This document shows, one piece after another, positions 34,567 through 42,984 of a DNA stretch of 64,000 nucleotides. The DNA comes from Streptomyces sp. CB02980 (lineage in GTDB: Bacteria > Actinomycetota > Actinomycetes > Streptomycetales > Streptomycetaceae). The notes beneath the pieces are model-generated. The model was not told the origin of the DNA. It ran no database searches and was given only the letters and a program-made list of their open reading frames with translations. The stretch is from the NCBI RefSeq assembly GCF_014451325.2, contig NZ_JACSCH020000003.1, forward strand, positions 310,001-374,000, read 5' to 3'. The translations under genes were made by a program, and so were the position numbers. The number at the start of each line of letters is the position of its first letter. Within the stretch, counting starts at the first letter, position 1.

Positions 34567-36687
34567 ATGCGCACCGAGGACGTCCTGGCCGCGATCGCGA
34601 CCGGCCTGTGGCGCTGGGACAACGCGTCCGGGATCGTCTCGCTCGACGCCGAGGCCGCCCGGCTGCTCGGGCTGCCCGCGGAGCCCGTCCGGCTCACCGA
34701 GGCGGCCGTGCGCTCGCGTTTTCATCCCGTCGACTGGAACGAGATCGACGGAGTCGTGAACCTCGCCGTCGCCGAGGGGACGCTCGCCGAGGCGCGGCTG
34801 CGGATCATGGACGGGCACGGCCGGGTGATCCGTACCGTACGGAGCAGGTCGAAGCCGCTCATCGAGGGGAACGACTACCAGCTGGTCGGCACCCTTCAGG
34901 AGGTCGCCGAGCAGGTACCGGGGACCGCCGCGCACACCCCCATCACGGGTGACTGGCGCCGGTCCCGCGAGGCGTTCCTCCTCGACGCCGGGCGGGCGCT
35001 CGCGGAGGCCCGGTCGACGGCCGAGGTGCTGCGGGTGGCCGCCTCCCTCTCGATGCCCGGGTTCTCGCCGGACGGGCTCGCGGTCTTCGGGGTCGCGGGC
35101 GACCGGCTGACGGTCATCGGCCATCACGGGCACAGCGAGGGCGACGAGGGTCCGTTCTCCTCGATGTCGCTCGACACGGACTACCCGGCGGCGGAGGCCG
35201 CGCGCACGGGCCGGGCGATCTATCTGCCGAGCCCCGACGAGTACCTGCGCCGCTTCCCCGTGACCTGGCCGCTCGCGCAGCGCTTCGGCCGCCGTTCCTG
35301 GGCCTTCGTGCCGCTGGTCGTCGCCGGCCGCACGATGGGGGCCTGGATGGCGGCCTTCAAGCATCCGGTGGCCTTCACCCCCGACGAGCGGTCGGTGCTG
35401 ACGACGGTCGCCCGGATGCTCGCCCAGGCCCTCGCACGCGCGGGCGTGGCGGAGTCCGAGCGCGAGTTGTCGCTCGGACTGCAGCGGACGATGATGCCGG
35501 TCCTCGGGCCGGGCATCCCCGGCATCCAGGTGGCCGCGCGGTACGTGCCGACCGGCGGCGGACTCCAGGTCGGCGGCGACTGGTACGACATGATCCGGCT
35601 GCCCGGCGGCACCTCCCGCACCGGCGGGCGCGGCGCCGGGCGCATCGCCCTCGTGATCGGCGACGTCCAGGGTCACGACGTGCGGGCGGCCGGCCTGATG
35701 GGGCAGCTGCGGATCGCGCTGCGCGCGTACGCCTCCGAGGGCCACCGGCCGGACGCCGTCCTCTCCCGCGCCTCGCGCTTCCTGTACGGGATCACCGACG
35801 GCGACGACGGGGAGGGCGAGGCCGGTCCGCGCTTCGCCACCTGCCTCTATCTGGAGGTCGACCTGGAGAGCGGGACCGTCGACATCGCGCGGGCCGGGCA
35901 TCCGGACCCGGCGGTACGGATGAACGACGGAACGGTTCTCCTGAGGCCCACCGCGGGCGGCCTGCCCCTCGGCATCGACCCCGACACCGACTACCCCACC
36001 ACGCGGCTCACCCTGGAACCCGGCGAGACCCTGATGATCTGCACCGACGGCCTCCTGGAGACCGGCGGGCACGACCTCGACACCGGCTGGGATCGGGTCC
36101 GCGAGCTCCTGGAGTCCCACGACGGCGAGGACCTGGAGGCGCTCGCCGACACGCTCGTGGAGGCCGTCCACGGCCCCGGCTCCCACTACACGACCGGACC
36201 GCTCGCCGACCGCCGCGAGGACGACATCGCCGTCCTGCTGCTCTCCCGCCGGCCCGTCGGCACGATCCCGGAGGCCCCGCGCCGCACCCTGATGACGATC
36301 GCGCAGGCCGAGCCGGAACGGATCGCCGCGGCGCGCGAGCAGGTACGGCAGCTGCTGCACGACTGGCGGGACGAGGACCAGCTCGACTCGGCGGTCCTCA
36401 TGGTCTCCGAGATGGTCACCAACGTCCTCGTGCACACGGACGGCGACGCGCTCCTCGTCGCCGAGGTCGCCTGCGGGGAGAAGGCCCGGCGGCTGCGCGT
36501 CGAGGTCTCCGACGGGAGCGACGAACTGCCGCACAAGCGCCACCCGGGCGAGATGGCGTCGAGCGGGCGCGGCCTGGTCCTGATGGAGATGCTCGCGGAC
36601 GCGTGGGGCGTCGACCCGCGCGGCGAGGGCAAGGCGATCTGGTTCGAGCTGAACGAACCGGACTCGGGACAGGGCTGCTGCCCGTAG
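34567..36687 (+). CDS. PAS-GAF-SpoIIE phosphatase with C-terminal ATPase domain
   Basis: 706 residues: PAS-like domain (about 1-110), GAF (about 145-295), PP2C/SpoIIE phosphatase (about 310-545; GGDWYDMIRL near 335 and VIGDVQGHD near 362 carry metal-binding Asp residues), and an RsbW-like HATPase (about 575-695; SEMVTNVLVHTDG, SSGRGLVLMEMLADAWG). Such proteins combine a phosphatase for anti-anti-sigma factors with an anti-sigma kinase-like module, acting in partner-switching stress or development circuits. No membrane segment, so cytosolic. Its partners are not in the window. Confidence 0.92.
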   Translation: MRTEDVLAAIATGLWRWDNASGIVSLDAEAARLLGLPAEPVRLTEAAVRSRFHPVDWNEIDGVVNLAVAEGTLAEARLRIMDGHGRVIRTVRSRSKPLIEGNDYQLVGTLQEVAEQVPGTAAHTPITGDWRRSREAFLLDAGRALAEARSTAEVLRVAASLSMPGFSPDGLAVFGVAGDRLTVIGHHGHSEGDEGPFSSMSLDTDYPAAEAARTGRAIYLPSPDEYLRRFPVTWPLAQRFGRRSWAFVPLVVAGRTMGAWMAAFKHPVAFTPDERSVLTTVARMLAQALARAGVAESERELSLGLQRTMMPVLGPGIPGIQVAARYVPTGGGLQVGGDWYDMIRLPGGTSRTGGRGAGRIALVIGDVQGHDVRAAGLMGQLRIALRAYASEGHRPDAVLSRASRFLYGITDGDDGEGEAGPRFATCLYLEVDLESGTVDIARAGHPDPAVRMNDGTVLLRPTAGGLPLGIDPDTDYPTTRLTLEPGETLMICTDGLLETGGHDLDTGWDRVRELLESHDGEDLEALADTLVEAVHGPGSHYTTGPLADRREDDIAVLLLSRRPVGTIPEAPRRTLMTIAQAEPERIAAAREQVRQLLHDWRDEDQLDSAVLMVSEMVTNVLVHTDGDALLVAEVACGEKARRLRVEVSDGSDELPHKRHPGEMASSGRGLVLMEMLADAWGVDPRGEGKAIWFELNEPDSGQGCCP

Positions 36688-36706
36688 CCCGCCGTGCGGG
36701 CGGGCT
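36686..36706 (+). terminator. Hairpin at the stop of the SpoIIE gene
   Basis: Stem AGCCCGCC/GGGCGGGCT immediately after the stop codon, short loop, no T-run. Confidence 0.45.
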
Positions 36707-36800
36707 CCCCGTGTGCGGGGCTCTCGTGCGCGGCGCAGACTGGTCTCGTACGCCCGCCGGGGGACTCGTGACCTTCGTCGGGGGGACCACGGAGCATGCC

Positions 36801-37616
36801 ATGGACACCCACAAGGTCGGCAGCGACACCACCGTGCTGGCCGACAGCCTCGAAGCCCCGGGCATCGGGCACCTGCCCGTCAACGCCTATGTCGTCACCG
36901 CCACCGAGCCCATCGTCGTCGACACCGGCGTCTCCCTCCCCGACCGTGACTTCGTCGCGACGCTCGGCGAGGTCATCGACCCGGCCGACGTGCGCTGGAT
37001 CTGGCTGACCCACCCCGACCGGGACCACACCGGCGGCATCTTCGACCTCCTCGACGCCGCCCCGGACGCGCGGGTGATCACGACGTTCCTCGGGGCCGGC
37101 GCGATGACCGCCGAACGCCCGCTGCCCATGGACCGGTTGTACTTCCTCAATCCCGGCCAGTCCCTGGACGTCGGCGACCGCGCCCTGCACGCCTTCCGGC
37201 CGCCGCTCTTCGACAACCCCGCCACCGTCGGCTTCTACGACGACCGCACCCGTTTCTGCTTCAGCTCCGACTGCTTCGGCGGGCCCATGCCGAGCGCGGA
37301 GGTCGCGGAGAGCGGACACGCGAGCGACCTCAAGCCGGAGGACCTGCGGCAGGCCCAGCTGATGTGGGCGACGATCGACAGCCCCTGGGCGCACCTCGTG
37401 GACCCGGAGAAGTACCGGGCGACGATCGAGCCGATACGGGAGATGGCTCCGGAGATCGTGCTGTCCACGCATCTGCCGCCGGCCGTACGGATGCTGGACC
37501 GGATGATCGAGACGATCGCGATGGTCCCGGACTCCGACCCCTTCGTGGGACCCGACCAGGCGGCCCTCGAACAGCTCCTGGCCTCCTTCCAGCCGGACGG
37601 TCCGGTGCCGGCCTAG
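36801..37616 (+). CDS. MBL-fold metallo-hydrolase (ODP/FprA-like, no flavodoxin domain)
   Basis: 271 residues. The metal motif is THPDRDHTGG (HxDxDH), the variant typical of di-iron oxygen- or NO-reducing MBL proteins; further ligands are plausible in CFSSDCFGG and LSTHLPP. Unlike FprA flavodiiron proteins it ends without a flavodoxin domain, so it may act with a separate electron donor or as a hydrolase. The ATG at 36801 follows GGAG by six bases; GTG 36769 is an alternative. Its last residues and stop codon are in the first unit of a 45-bp tandem repeat. Confidence 0.85.
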   Translation: MDTHKVGSDTTVLADSLEAPGIGHLPVNAYVVTATEPIVVDTGVSLPDRDFVATLGEVIDPADVRWIWLTHPDRDHTGGIFDLLDAAPDARVITTFLGAGAMTAERPLPMDRLYFLNPGQSLDVGDRALHAFRPPLFDNPATVGFYDDRTRFCFSSDCFGGPMPSAEVAESGHASDLKPEDLRQAQLMWATIDSPWAHLVDPEKYRATIEPIREMAPEIVLSTHLPPAVRMLDRMIETIAMVPDSDPFVGPDQAALEQLLASFQPDGPVPA

Positions 37617-37723
37617 GCGGTGCCCGCCGTGCCGGTGCCGGGCTAGGCGGTGCCGGCCTAGGCGGTGCCCGCCGTGCCGGTGCCGGGCTAGGCGGTGCCG
37701 GCCTAGGCGGTGCCGGCCGTGCC
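37605..37723. repeat. 45-bp tandem repeat array with periodic CTAG, between convergent stops
   Basis: Two full 45-bp units (37605-37649, 37650-37694) and a partial third, each built of three related 15-mers. CTAG occurs at 37613, 37643, 37658, 37688 and 37703, alternating 30 and 15 bases. The first is the stop of the MBL gene and the last supplies the stop of the opposite AI-2E gene. CTAG is rare in bacterial DNA, so five in about 95 bases stands out. Confidence 0.9.
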
Positions 37724-38788
37724 CGGAGTGTCCTCGGGGGACTCGCGGGGAGCCCCGTACCGCGTCCGCAGCTCGCCGAGGATCCCCGTCGCCGCGGCCG
37801 TCAGCGGTACCGCGAGCAGCATGCCCAGGATGCCCGCGACGGACGCCCCGGCCGTGATCGCCAGCATCACCGCGGCCGGGTGCATCTGCACGGTCCGGCT
37901 CTGCACCATCGGCTGGAGCAGGTAGCCCTCGATCATCTGGACCGCCAGGACGATGCCGAGCACCCACAGCGCGATGGCGAAGCCCCGGTCCGCGAGCGCG
38001 ACGAGGACGGCGATCGCGCCGGAGAGGAAGGCGCCGAGGTACGGGATGTAGGCGGTGACGAAGACGAGCGCGGCGAGACCCACCGCGCCGGGCACGTCGA
38101 GGACGACGAGGCCGAGGCCGATGAGGATCGCGTCGACGAGGGCGACGAAGGTCGTCCCGCGCATGAAGCCCTCGACGGCCTCGAAGGCGCGGCGTGCCAT
38201 GGCCTCGACGAGGTCGCCGGTGGTGCGGGGGACGAGGGCGCGCAGGGCGCCGGCGGCCCGGTCCGAGTCCCGCAGGAAGAAGAAGATCAGGACCAGGGAG
38301 AGGGCGGCGGTGGCGAGCATCCCGCCGACGACGCTGAGGCCCGTGAGCACGCCCGACGCGGCCGTTCCGCCGAACTCCTTCAGGAGGCCCTCGGCGTTCT
38401 TGGCGAGGTCGTCGAGGGAGGTCCCGGCGGGGCCGAGGTGCTCGGCGATGTCGGTGGCGGCCTGCCGGAGCGAGGCGATGATCTGGTCGCCGGTCTCGAT
38501 GAGCGCGGCGACGACGATGTACGTGGCTCCGCCGACGACGGCGAGGACGGCGACGACGGTGAGCGCGGCGGCGGACGATCTCCGGACCTTCATGCGGAGC
38601 AGGCGCCGGTAGAGGGGCCCGAGGAGCGCGGTGCCGAGGATCGCGAGCAGGACTGGGGTGACGACCGTCTCGAAGACGACGCACAGCCAGATGCCGACGG
38701 CGGCGACCCCGGCGACGAGGAGCAGGACGGCGCACCAGGCGGCGACCCGGCGGACGGGTTCGGGAAGGAGCGGTGACGACGTCTGCAC
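37703..38788 (-). CDS. AI-2E family transporter-like membrane protein
   Basis: 361 residues with about eight membrane helices and the typical long hydrophilic hairpin after helix 3 (ETGDQIIASLRQAATDIAEHL). The conserved AYIPYLGAFLSG and QPMVQSRTVQMHPAAVMLAI motifs are present. The family (formerly PerM) exports autoinducer-2 or other solutes, or acts in Na+/H+ exchange; the role here is open. Start GTG at 38788 without a strong ribosome-binding site. Its last few codons and stop lie in the tandem array. Confidence 0.9.
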   Translation of the reverse strand: MQTSSPLLPEPVRRVAAWCAVLLLVAGVAAVGIWLCVVFETVVTPVLLAILGTALLGPLYRRLLRMKVRRSSAAALTVVAVLAVVGGATYIVVAALIETGDQIIASLRQAATDIAEHLGPAGTSLDDLAKNAEGLLKEFGGTAASGVLTGLSVVGGMLATAALSLVLIFFFLRDSDRAAGALRALVPRTTGDLVEAMARRAFEAVEGFMRGTTFVALVDAILIGLGLVVLDVPGAVGLAALVFVTAYIPYLGAFLSGAIAVLVALADRGFAIALWVLGIVLAVQMIEGYLLQPMVQSRTVQMHPAAVMLAITAGASVAGILGMLLAVPLTAAATGILGELRTRYGAPRESPEDTPGTAGTA

Positions 38789-38952
38789 CCGACCACCGGA
38801 CCACGCTCTCCGGCGTGTCGTCGCGCGCGGACCGACCGTACGGGTGACGGGGCGTCAGCGGGGCCGCCCCGTCACCGGACACCCGTGCGCATGTACGGGT
38901 GACCCATGCGCGCGCGTACGGGGCCGGGCGCGCCGCCCGACCCCGTACCGCG

Positions 38953-38988
38953 TCCTGCCGTTCCTGCCGTTCCTGCCGTTCCTGCCTA
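38953..38988. repeat. 9-bp tandem repeat, about four copies
   Basis: TCCTGCCGT repeated from 38953, with the last copy degenerate (TCCTGCCTA). It sits immediately beyond the 3' end of the pirin gene, in the 197-base spacer before AI-2E. Confidence 0.8.
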
Positions 38989-39948
38989 CTCGCCCATGCC
39001 GTGCACCGCCGGGATCGTCCCGAGGCGGCCCGCCTGGAAGTCCTCGAAGGCCTGGCGGAGTTCGGCCTGGGTGTTCATGACGAACGGGCCGTAGTGGGCC
39101 ATCGGCTCACGGATCGGCTGTCCGCCGAGGAGCACGACCTCCAGGTCCGGGGTGTTCCCGTCCTGCTTCTCGTCGGCGCGGACGGTCAGCGAGCCGCCCT
39201 TTCCGAAGACGGCGGTCTGGCCCATGTGGACCGGGCGCCGCTCCGCGCCCACGCTGCCGCGGCCGGCCATGACGTACGCGAGGCCGTTGAAGTCCTCGCG
39301 CCACGGCAGGGTGATCTCGGCGCCCGGTCGCAGGGTCGCGTGGATCATCGTGATCGGGGTGTGGGTGATGCCGGGCCCGTCGTGGCCGTCCAGCTCGCCC
39401 GCGATGACGCGGAGCAGCGCGCCGCCGTCGGGGGAGGTGAGCAGCTGGACCTGGCCGCCGCGGATGTCCTGGTAGCGGGGGGCCATCATCTTGTCGCTCG
39501 CGGGCAGGTTCACCCACAGCTGGAGGCCGTGGAAGAGGCCGCCGCTGACGACGAGGGACTCCGGCGGCGCCTCGATGTGGAGGAGGCCGGAGCCGGCCGT
39601 CATCCACTGGGTGTCGCCGTTGGTGATGGTGCCGCCGCCGCCCTGGGAGTCCTGGTGGTCGAAGGTCCCGTCGATGATGTAGGTGACGGTCTCGAAGCCC
39701 CGGTGGGGGTGCCAGGGCGTGCCCTTGGGCTCTCCGGGCGCGTACTCCACCTCACCCATCTGGTCCATCATGATGAACGGGTCGAGGTACTGGTAGTTGA
39801 TCCCCGCGAAGGCGCGGCGGACCGGGAAGCCCTCGCCCTCGAAGCCCGAGGGAGCCGTGGTCACGGCGAGTACCGGGCGAGGAGTGGCGTCGGCCTGGGC
39901 GGCCACGCGCGGCAGGGTGAGCGGGTTCTCGACAGTCACTGCGGGCAT
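38986..39948 (-). CDS. Pirin family protein
   Basis: 320 residues, bicupin pirin. Metal-site motifs HPHRGFETVTYIIDG and MTAGSGLLHIEAPPE give the His/His/His/Glu set. Pirins are cytosolic iron proteins, some with quercetinase activity, others acting as redox-linked regulators. ATG 39948 has a perfect AGGAGG seven bases upstream. An A/T-rich inverted repeat lies in the promoter region. Monocistronic. Confidence 0.93.
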   Translation of the reverse strand: MPAVTVENPLTLPRVAAQADATPRPVLAVTTAPSGFEGEGFPVRRAFAGINYQYLDPFIMMDQMGEVEYAPGEPKGTPWHPHRGFETVTYIIDGTFDHQDSQGGGGTITNGDTQWMTAGSGLLHIEAPPESLVVSGGLFHGLQLWVNLPASDKMMAPRYQDIRGGQVQLLTSPDGGALLRVIAGELDGHDGPGITHTPITMIHATLRPGAEITLPWREDFNGLAYVMAGRGSVGAERRPVHMGQTAVFGKGGSLTVRADEKQDGNTPDLEVVLLGGQPIREPMAHYGPFVMNTQAELRQAFEDFQAGRLGTIPAVHGMGE

Positions 39949-39986
39949 GACGGACCTCCTAGAGCGGCCTTCTCCGACCTTGTACG

Positions 39987-40010
39987 TCCACTTTAGTTGA
40001 ACGATGAACT
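39987..40010 (-). promoter_or_regulatory. Inverted repeat and -10 in the pirin promoter
   Basis: An A/T-rich island in GC-rich DNA: AGTT-N8-AACT (39995-40010) next to a -10-like TAAAGT on the minus strand. It resembles sites of MarR- or HxlR-type redox regulators, which would suit a pirin, but no such regulator is adjacent. Confidence 0.4.
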
Positions 40011-40032
40011 TCTTGCCACCCAGAACGCGGAA

Positions 40033-40058
40033 CGCCCGGGAGTAATTCCTCCCGGGCG
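40033..40058. terminator. Terminator after the SseB-like gene
   Basis: Perfect 10-bp stem CGCCCGGGAG/CTCCCGGGCG with 6-base loop TAATTC, between the SseB-like stop and the pirin promoter. Confidence 0.7.
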
Positions 40059-40086
40059 CTCTCCCACGTCTTGGGCCAAGCCTGCG

Positions 40087-40578
40087 TCAGCCGTACATCC
40101 TGCGCATCGCGAAGTCGACCATCTGCTCCACGGCCTTCGCGTCGAAGACCATCCGGTGGTCGCCCTCCATGTCGAGGACGAAGCCGTAGCCGGTCGGCAG
40201 CAGGTCGATCACCTCGGCGCCGGTGATCACGAAGTACTTCGACTCCTTGCCCGCGTACCGCCTCAGCTCCTTGAGCGAGGTGAACATCGGGATGACCGGC
40301 TGCTGGGTGTTGTGCAGGGCCAGGAACCCGGGGTTGTCGCCGCGCGGGCAGTAGACCTTCGAGGTCGCGAAGATCTGCTGGAAGTCCTCGGGCGCGAGCG
40401 TGCCGGTCGTGAAGGCGCGGACCGCGTCGGCGAGGGAGGGCGGCGAGGGCTCCGGGTAGAGCGGGGGCTGCTGCCCGTACCCGCCCTGCATGCCTCCCTG
40501 CATGCCGGCCTGCATCCCGCCCTGCTGCGGCGGGGCGTACTGCTGCTGGGCACCCGGATTCTGCTCGTAGCCGTACAT
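40087..40578 (-). CDS. SseB family protein
   Basis: 163 residues. A Gln/Gly/Met-rich N-terminus (GGMQAGMQGGMQGG) is followed by an SseB-type domain: LADAVRAFTTGTLAPEDFQQ, FATSKVYCPRG, PVIPMFTSLKEL, DLLPTGYGFVLDMEG. No signal peptide. In actinobacteria SseB-like proteins are often near type VII secretion or developmental genes; here it is divergent from a WXG/ESX-like locus. The function is unknown. Confidence 0.85.
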   Translation of the reverse strand: MYGYEQNPGAQQQYAPPQQGGMQAGMQGGMQGGYGQQPPLYPEPSPPSLADAVRAFTTGTLAPEDFQQIFATSKVYCPRGDNPGFLALHNTQQPVIPMFTSLKELRRYAGKESKYFVITGAEVIDLLPTGYGFVLDMEGDHRMVFDAKAVEQMVDFAMRRMYG

Positions 40579-40705
40579 GGGGCCAGCCTATCGACCCGGG
40601 GGCGGTCGCAGCACTGGGCACGGGTCACTCGCGGCCCGCCCCGCCGCCCGTACGCGCCCCCGCCCACCGCTCGTACGCGTTTTCGTGCGCAACGCCACCT
40701 CTTGC

Positions 40706-40711
40706 TAGGTT
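40706..40711 (+). promoter_or_regulatory. -10-like element of the first ESX-like locus
   Basis: TAGGTT at 40706-40711, about 37 bases before the ATG, which itself has GGGGTGG upstream. The -35 is weak. Confidence 0.35.
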
Positions 40712-40747
40712 CGCGGGAGCAATTTCCGGTCACCACGGGGGTGGAAC

Positions 40748-41197
40748 ATGGCGCTGACCGCCACTTGGGAAGAGTTGTTCGGCGGATCCGCACCGACCGG
40801 GCAACCCGCGACGATGACTCTCGCGGGCGTACCCGCCCCCGATTCCGGCGGTGGCGGTGGCGGTGGCGGCGGCAACGCGAACCTGAAGGCCGACGTGGGC
40901 CCGTGGCACGAGGCCGGGAACACCTCCGGTGAGCTGCGCACCTCCACCTCCACCTCGCTCACCGACCTCGACACCGCGAACGAGGGCGTCAGCGGCGGCA
41001 CCGCCGGCTTCGCCTCCTCGGGCGCCCTCACCGAGATCCTCGGCACCTGGAAGGCCCGCCTCACCGCCGTACGCGACGAGTGCGGCCGCCTCGAAGGCGC
41101 GCTGAAGAGCGCCGGCCGGGACTTCGGCGAGCGCGAGGCCGCGACCCAGCGGAAGATCGCCGCCGAGGCGCCGGCTCCCGCGCAGAAGGAAGGCTGA
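40748..41197 (+). CDS. Gly-rich WXG-like partner protein (ESX-like locus A)
   Basis: 149 residues. A Trp-containing N-terminus (ATWEELFGG) is followed by a run of nine Gly (34-42), a Ser/Thr-rich middle and a C-terminal amphipathic helix (TWKARLTAVRDECGRLEG, FGERE at 126-130). The layout matches the protein at 57715: Gly run, conserved TW, and FG-RE at nearly the same position, so the two are paralogues. No signal peptide. It lies five bases before the next gene, like the EsxA/EsxB-type small partners of type VII effectors. Inferred, not proven, to be co-secreted. Confidence 0.72.
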   Translation: MALTATWEELFGGSAPTGQPATMTLAGVPAPDSGGGGGGGGGNANLKADVGPWHEAGNTSGELRTSTSTSLTDLDTANEGVSGGTAGFASSGALTEILGTWKARLTAVRDECGRLEGALKSAGRDFGEREAATQRKIAAEAPAPAQKEG

Positions 41198-41202
41198 GCC
41201 CC

Positions 41203-42984
41203 GTGCCCACCTGGCAGCAACTGCGCGATGTGAAGCTCGACGAGTACTCGGACGCCGCCGACGGCTGGGGCAAGGTCAGCTCCCGCGCCAACTCGGACAA
41301 GGACCGTGTCGACAACGGCATGTTCGCCAAGATCCACGACACGCAGAAGGGCGAGACCGCCACGAAGGCGGGCGGCGACGTCCAGCAGCTCTCCCGCAAC
41401 TACCAGTACCTGCACACCGAGTGCGGACTGATCCGGACGGCGCTCAACGGTCTCGCCACCGAACTCGCGGCCCCGCAGAAGAAGTTGAAGCAGGCCCTGG
41501 AGGACGCGGAGAACCTCAAGTTCACCGTGAAGCCCGACGGCTCGGTCGAGTACCCGACCGATTCCCTCGTCCTCTCGCCCGGCACCAACACCGCCGAGCA
41601 CGGCGCCCCGGTCCCGCTCGCGCCCGGCAAGGGCGAGGGGGTCGGCAGCGCCGACGCCAACAAGGGCAAGGCCGAGGACATCGCCGAGCGCATCGGCGAC
41701 GCCGTCCGCGAGGCCGACGAGATCGACAGCCGGTACTCCGCCGCCCTGCGCAGGCTCAAGGCCGATCCCGGTCTGGAGGTCAGCGCAGAGGACCTCGTCG
41801 ACGCCGCCGCCGACACCAAGGCCCTCCAGCAGGCCGCCGGGAAGTACGCCGACGACGACCGGATCCCGCACGGCAAGTCCCCCAAGGAGAACGCCGACTG
41901 GTGGAACGGCCTCAGCCAGGAGCAGCGCGACGAGTACGCCACGCTCTACCCGGCCTCGGTCGGCGCCCTGGACGGCATCCCGTCCGCGGTCCGCGACGAC
42001 GCCAACCGGATGGTCTTCGCCGAGAACAGGGCGCAGATCCAGACGGACCTGAACAGGCCCGCGCCGAACCAGTACATCCCGAACCCGAACGGCAGCTACC
42101 CGGCCGCGGTCCTCAGCCCCGAGTACAGGCAGTGGCAGAAGGACCAGGAACGGCTGAAGGAGCAGCTCAAGGGCAGCGACTCGATCCAGGCCCGCTTCGA
42201 CGCCACCGGCAAGGAGGGCCTGCCGGAGGCGTACCTCCTCGGCTACGACAAGGAGGGCATCGGCCGGGCGATCATCGCCAACGGCAACCCCGACACGGCC
42301 GACCACACCGCCGTCTACGTGCCGGGCACGACGACGAACCTGAAGGACTTCGACGAGGACATCAGCCGGATGACCGACATGTGGGGGGAGACCCAGAAGT
42401 GGGCGCCCGGTGAGAGCGTCTCGACCATCACCTGGTTCGGCTACGAGGCTCCCCAGTCGGTCGTGACCGATGCCACGCAGAAGGACTACGCGTACAACGG
42501 CTCGCCCAAGCTGCTCCAGTTCATGGACGGCCTGGAGACGGTGCAGGGCGGCCCCGACAACAGCCACACGACGATCATCGGCCACAGCTACGGTTCGACC
42601 GTCGTCGGCGACGCCTCCAACAAGGGAGACCTGGCCGCCGACGACATCGTGGCGGTCGGCAGCCCCGGCATGCTCACCGGCAGGGCCGAGGACCTCGACG
42701 TCGGCAAGGACCACGTCTGGTCCGAGGCGGCGACGAGCGACGTGGTTCCGGCGGGCGGCAAGGTCGCCGGCCTCGGCGGCTACACGTGGGGCGTCGAGAC
42801 CTGGAACGGCGTTCCGTTCAACGCCGGGTACGTGCAGACCGTGCCGTCGGACGAGCTGTTCGGGGCGCACCGTATGGACGTGGACACGAGCGGCCACACC
42901 GACTACTGGACGCGGGACTCCGAGAGCATCAGGAACCAGGCCAAGGTCGTGGCGGGCCGATACGACAAGGTGAACGAGGACTGA
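41203..42984 (+). CDS. DUF1023 alpha/beta hydrolase with WXG/LXG-like N-terminus
   Basis: 593 residues from the GTG at 41203 (GGAAGG upstream). Residues 1-110 form a helical WXG/LXG-like region (YSDAADGWGKVSS, QLSRNYQYLHTECGLIR, PQKKLKQALEDA) alignable with the N-terminus of the protein at 58173, except the WXG turn reads QKGE. A helical middle of about 250 residues leads to a DUF1023 hydrolase domain with IIGHSYGSTVVG (Ser about 462), and Asp and His downstream. DUF1023 enzymes in actinobacteria are often tied to type VII secretion. Probable substrates are lipids or peptides. Coupled to a lipoprotein gene by a 1-base overlap. Confidence 0.82.
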   Translation: MPTWQQLRDVKLDEYSDAADGWGKVSSRANSDKDRVDNGMFAKIHDTQKGETATKAGGDVQQLSRNYQYLHTECGLIRTALNGLATELAAPQKKLKQALEDAENLKFTVKPDGSVEYPTDSLVLSPGTNTAEHGAPVPLAPGKGEGVGSADANKGKAEDIAERIGDAVREADEIDSRYSAALRRLKADPGLEVSAEDLVDAAADTKALQQAAGKYADDDRIPHGKSPKENADWWNGLSQEQRDEYATLYPASVGALDGIPSAVRDDANRMVFAENRAQIQTDLNRPAPNQYIPNPNGSYPAAVLSPEYRQWQKDQERLKEQLKGSDSIQARFDATGKEGLPEAYLLGYDKEGIGRAIIANGNPDTADHTAVYVPGTTTNLKDFDEDISRMTDMWGETQKWAPGESVSTITWFGYEAPQSVVTDATQKDYAYNGSPKLLQFMDGLETVQGGPDNSHTTIIGHSYGSTVVGDASNKGDLAADDIVAVGSPGMLTGRAEDLDVGKDHVWSEAATSDVVPAGGKVAGLGGYTWGVETWNGVPFNAGYVQTVPSDELFGAHRMDVDTSGHTDYWTRDSESIRNQAKVVAGRYDKVNED

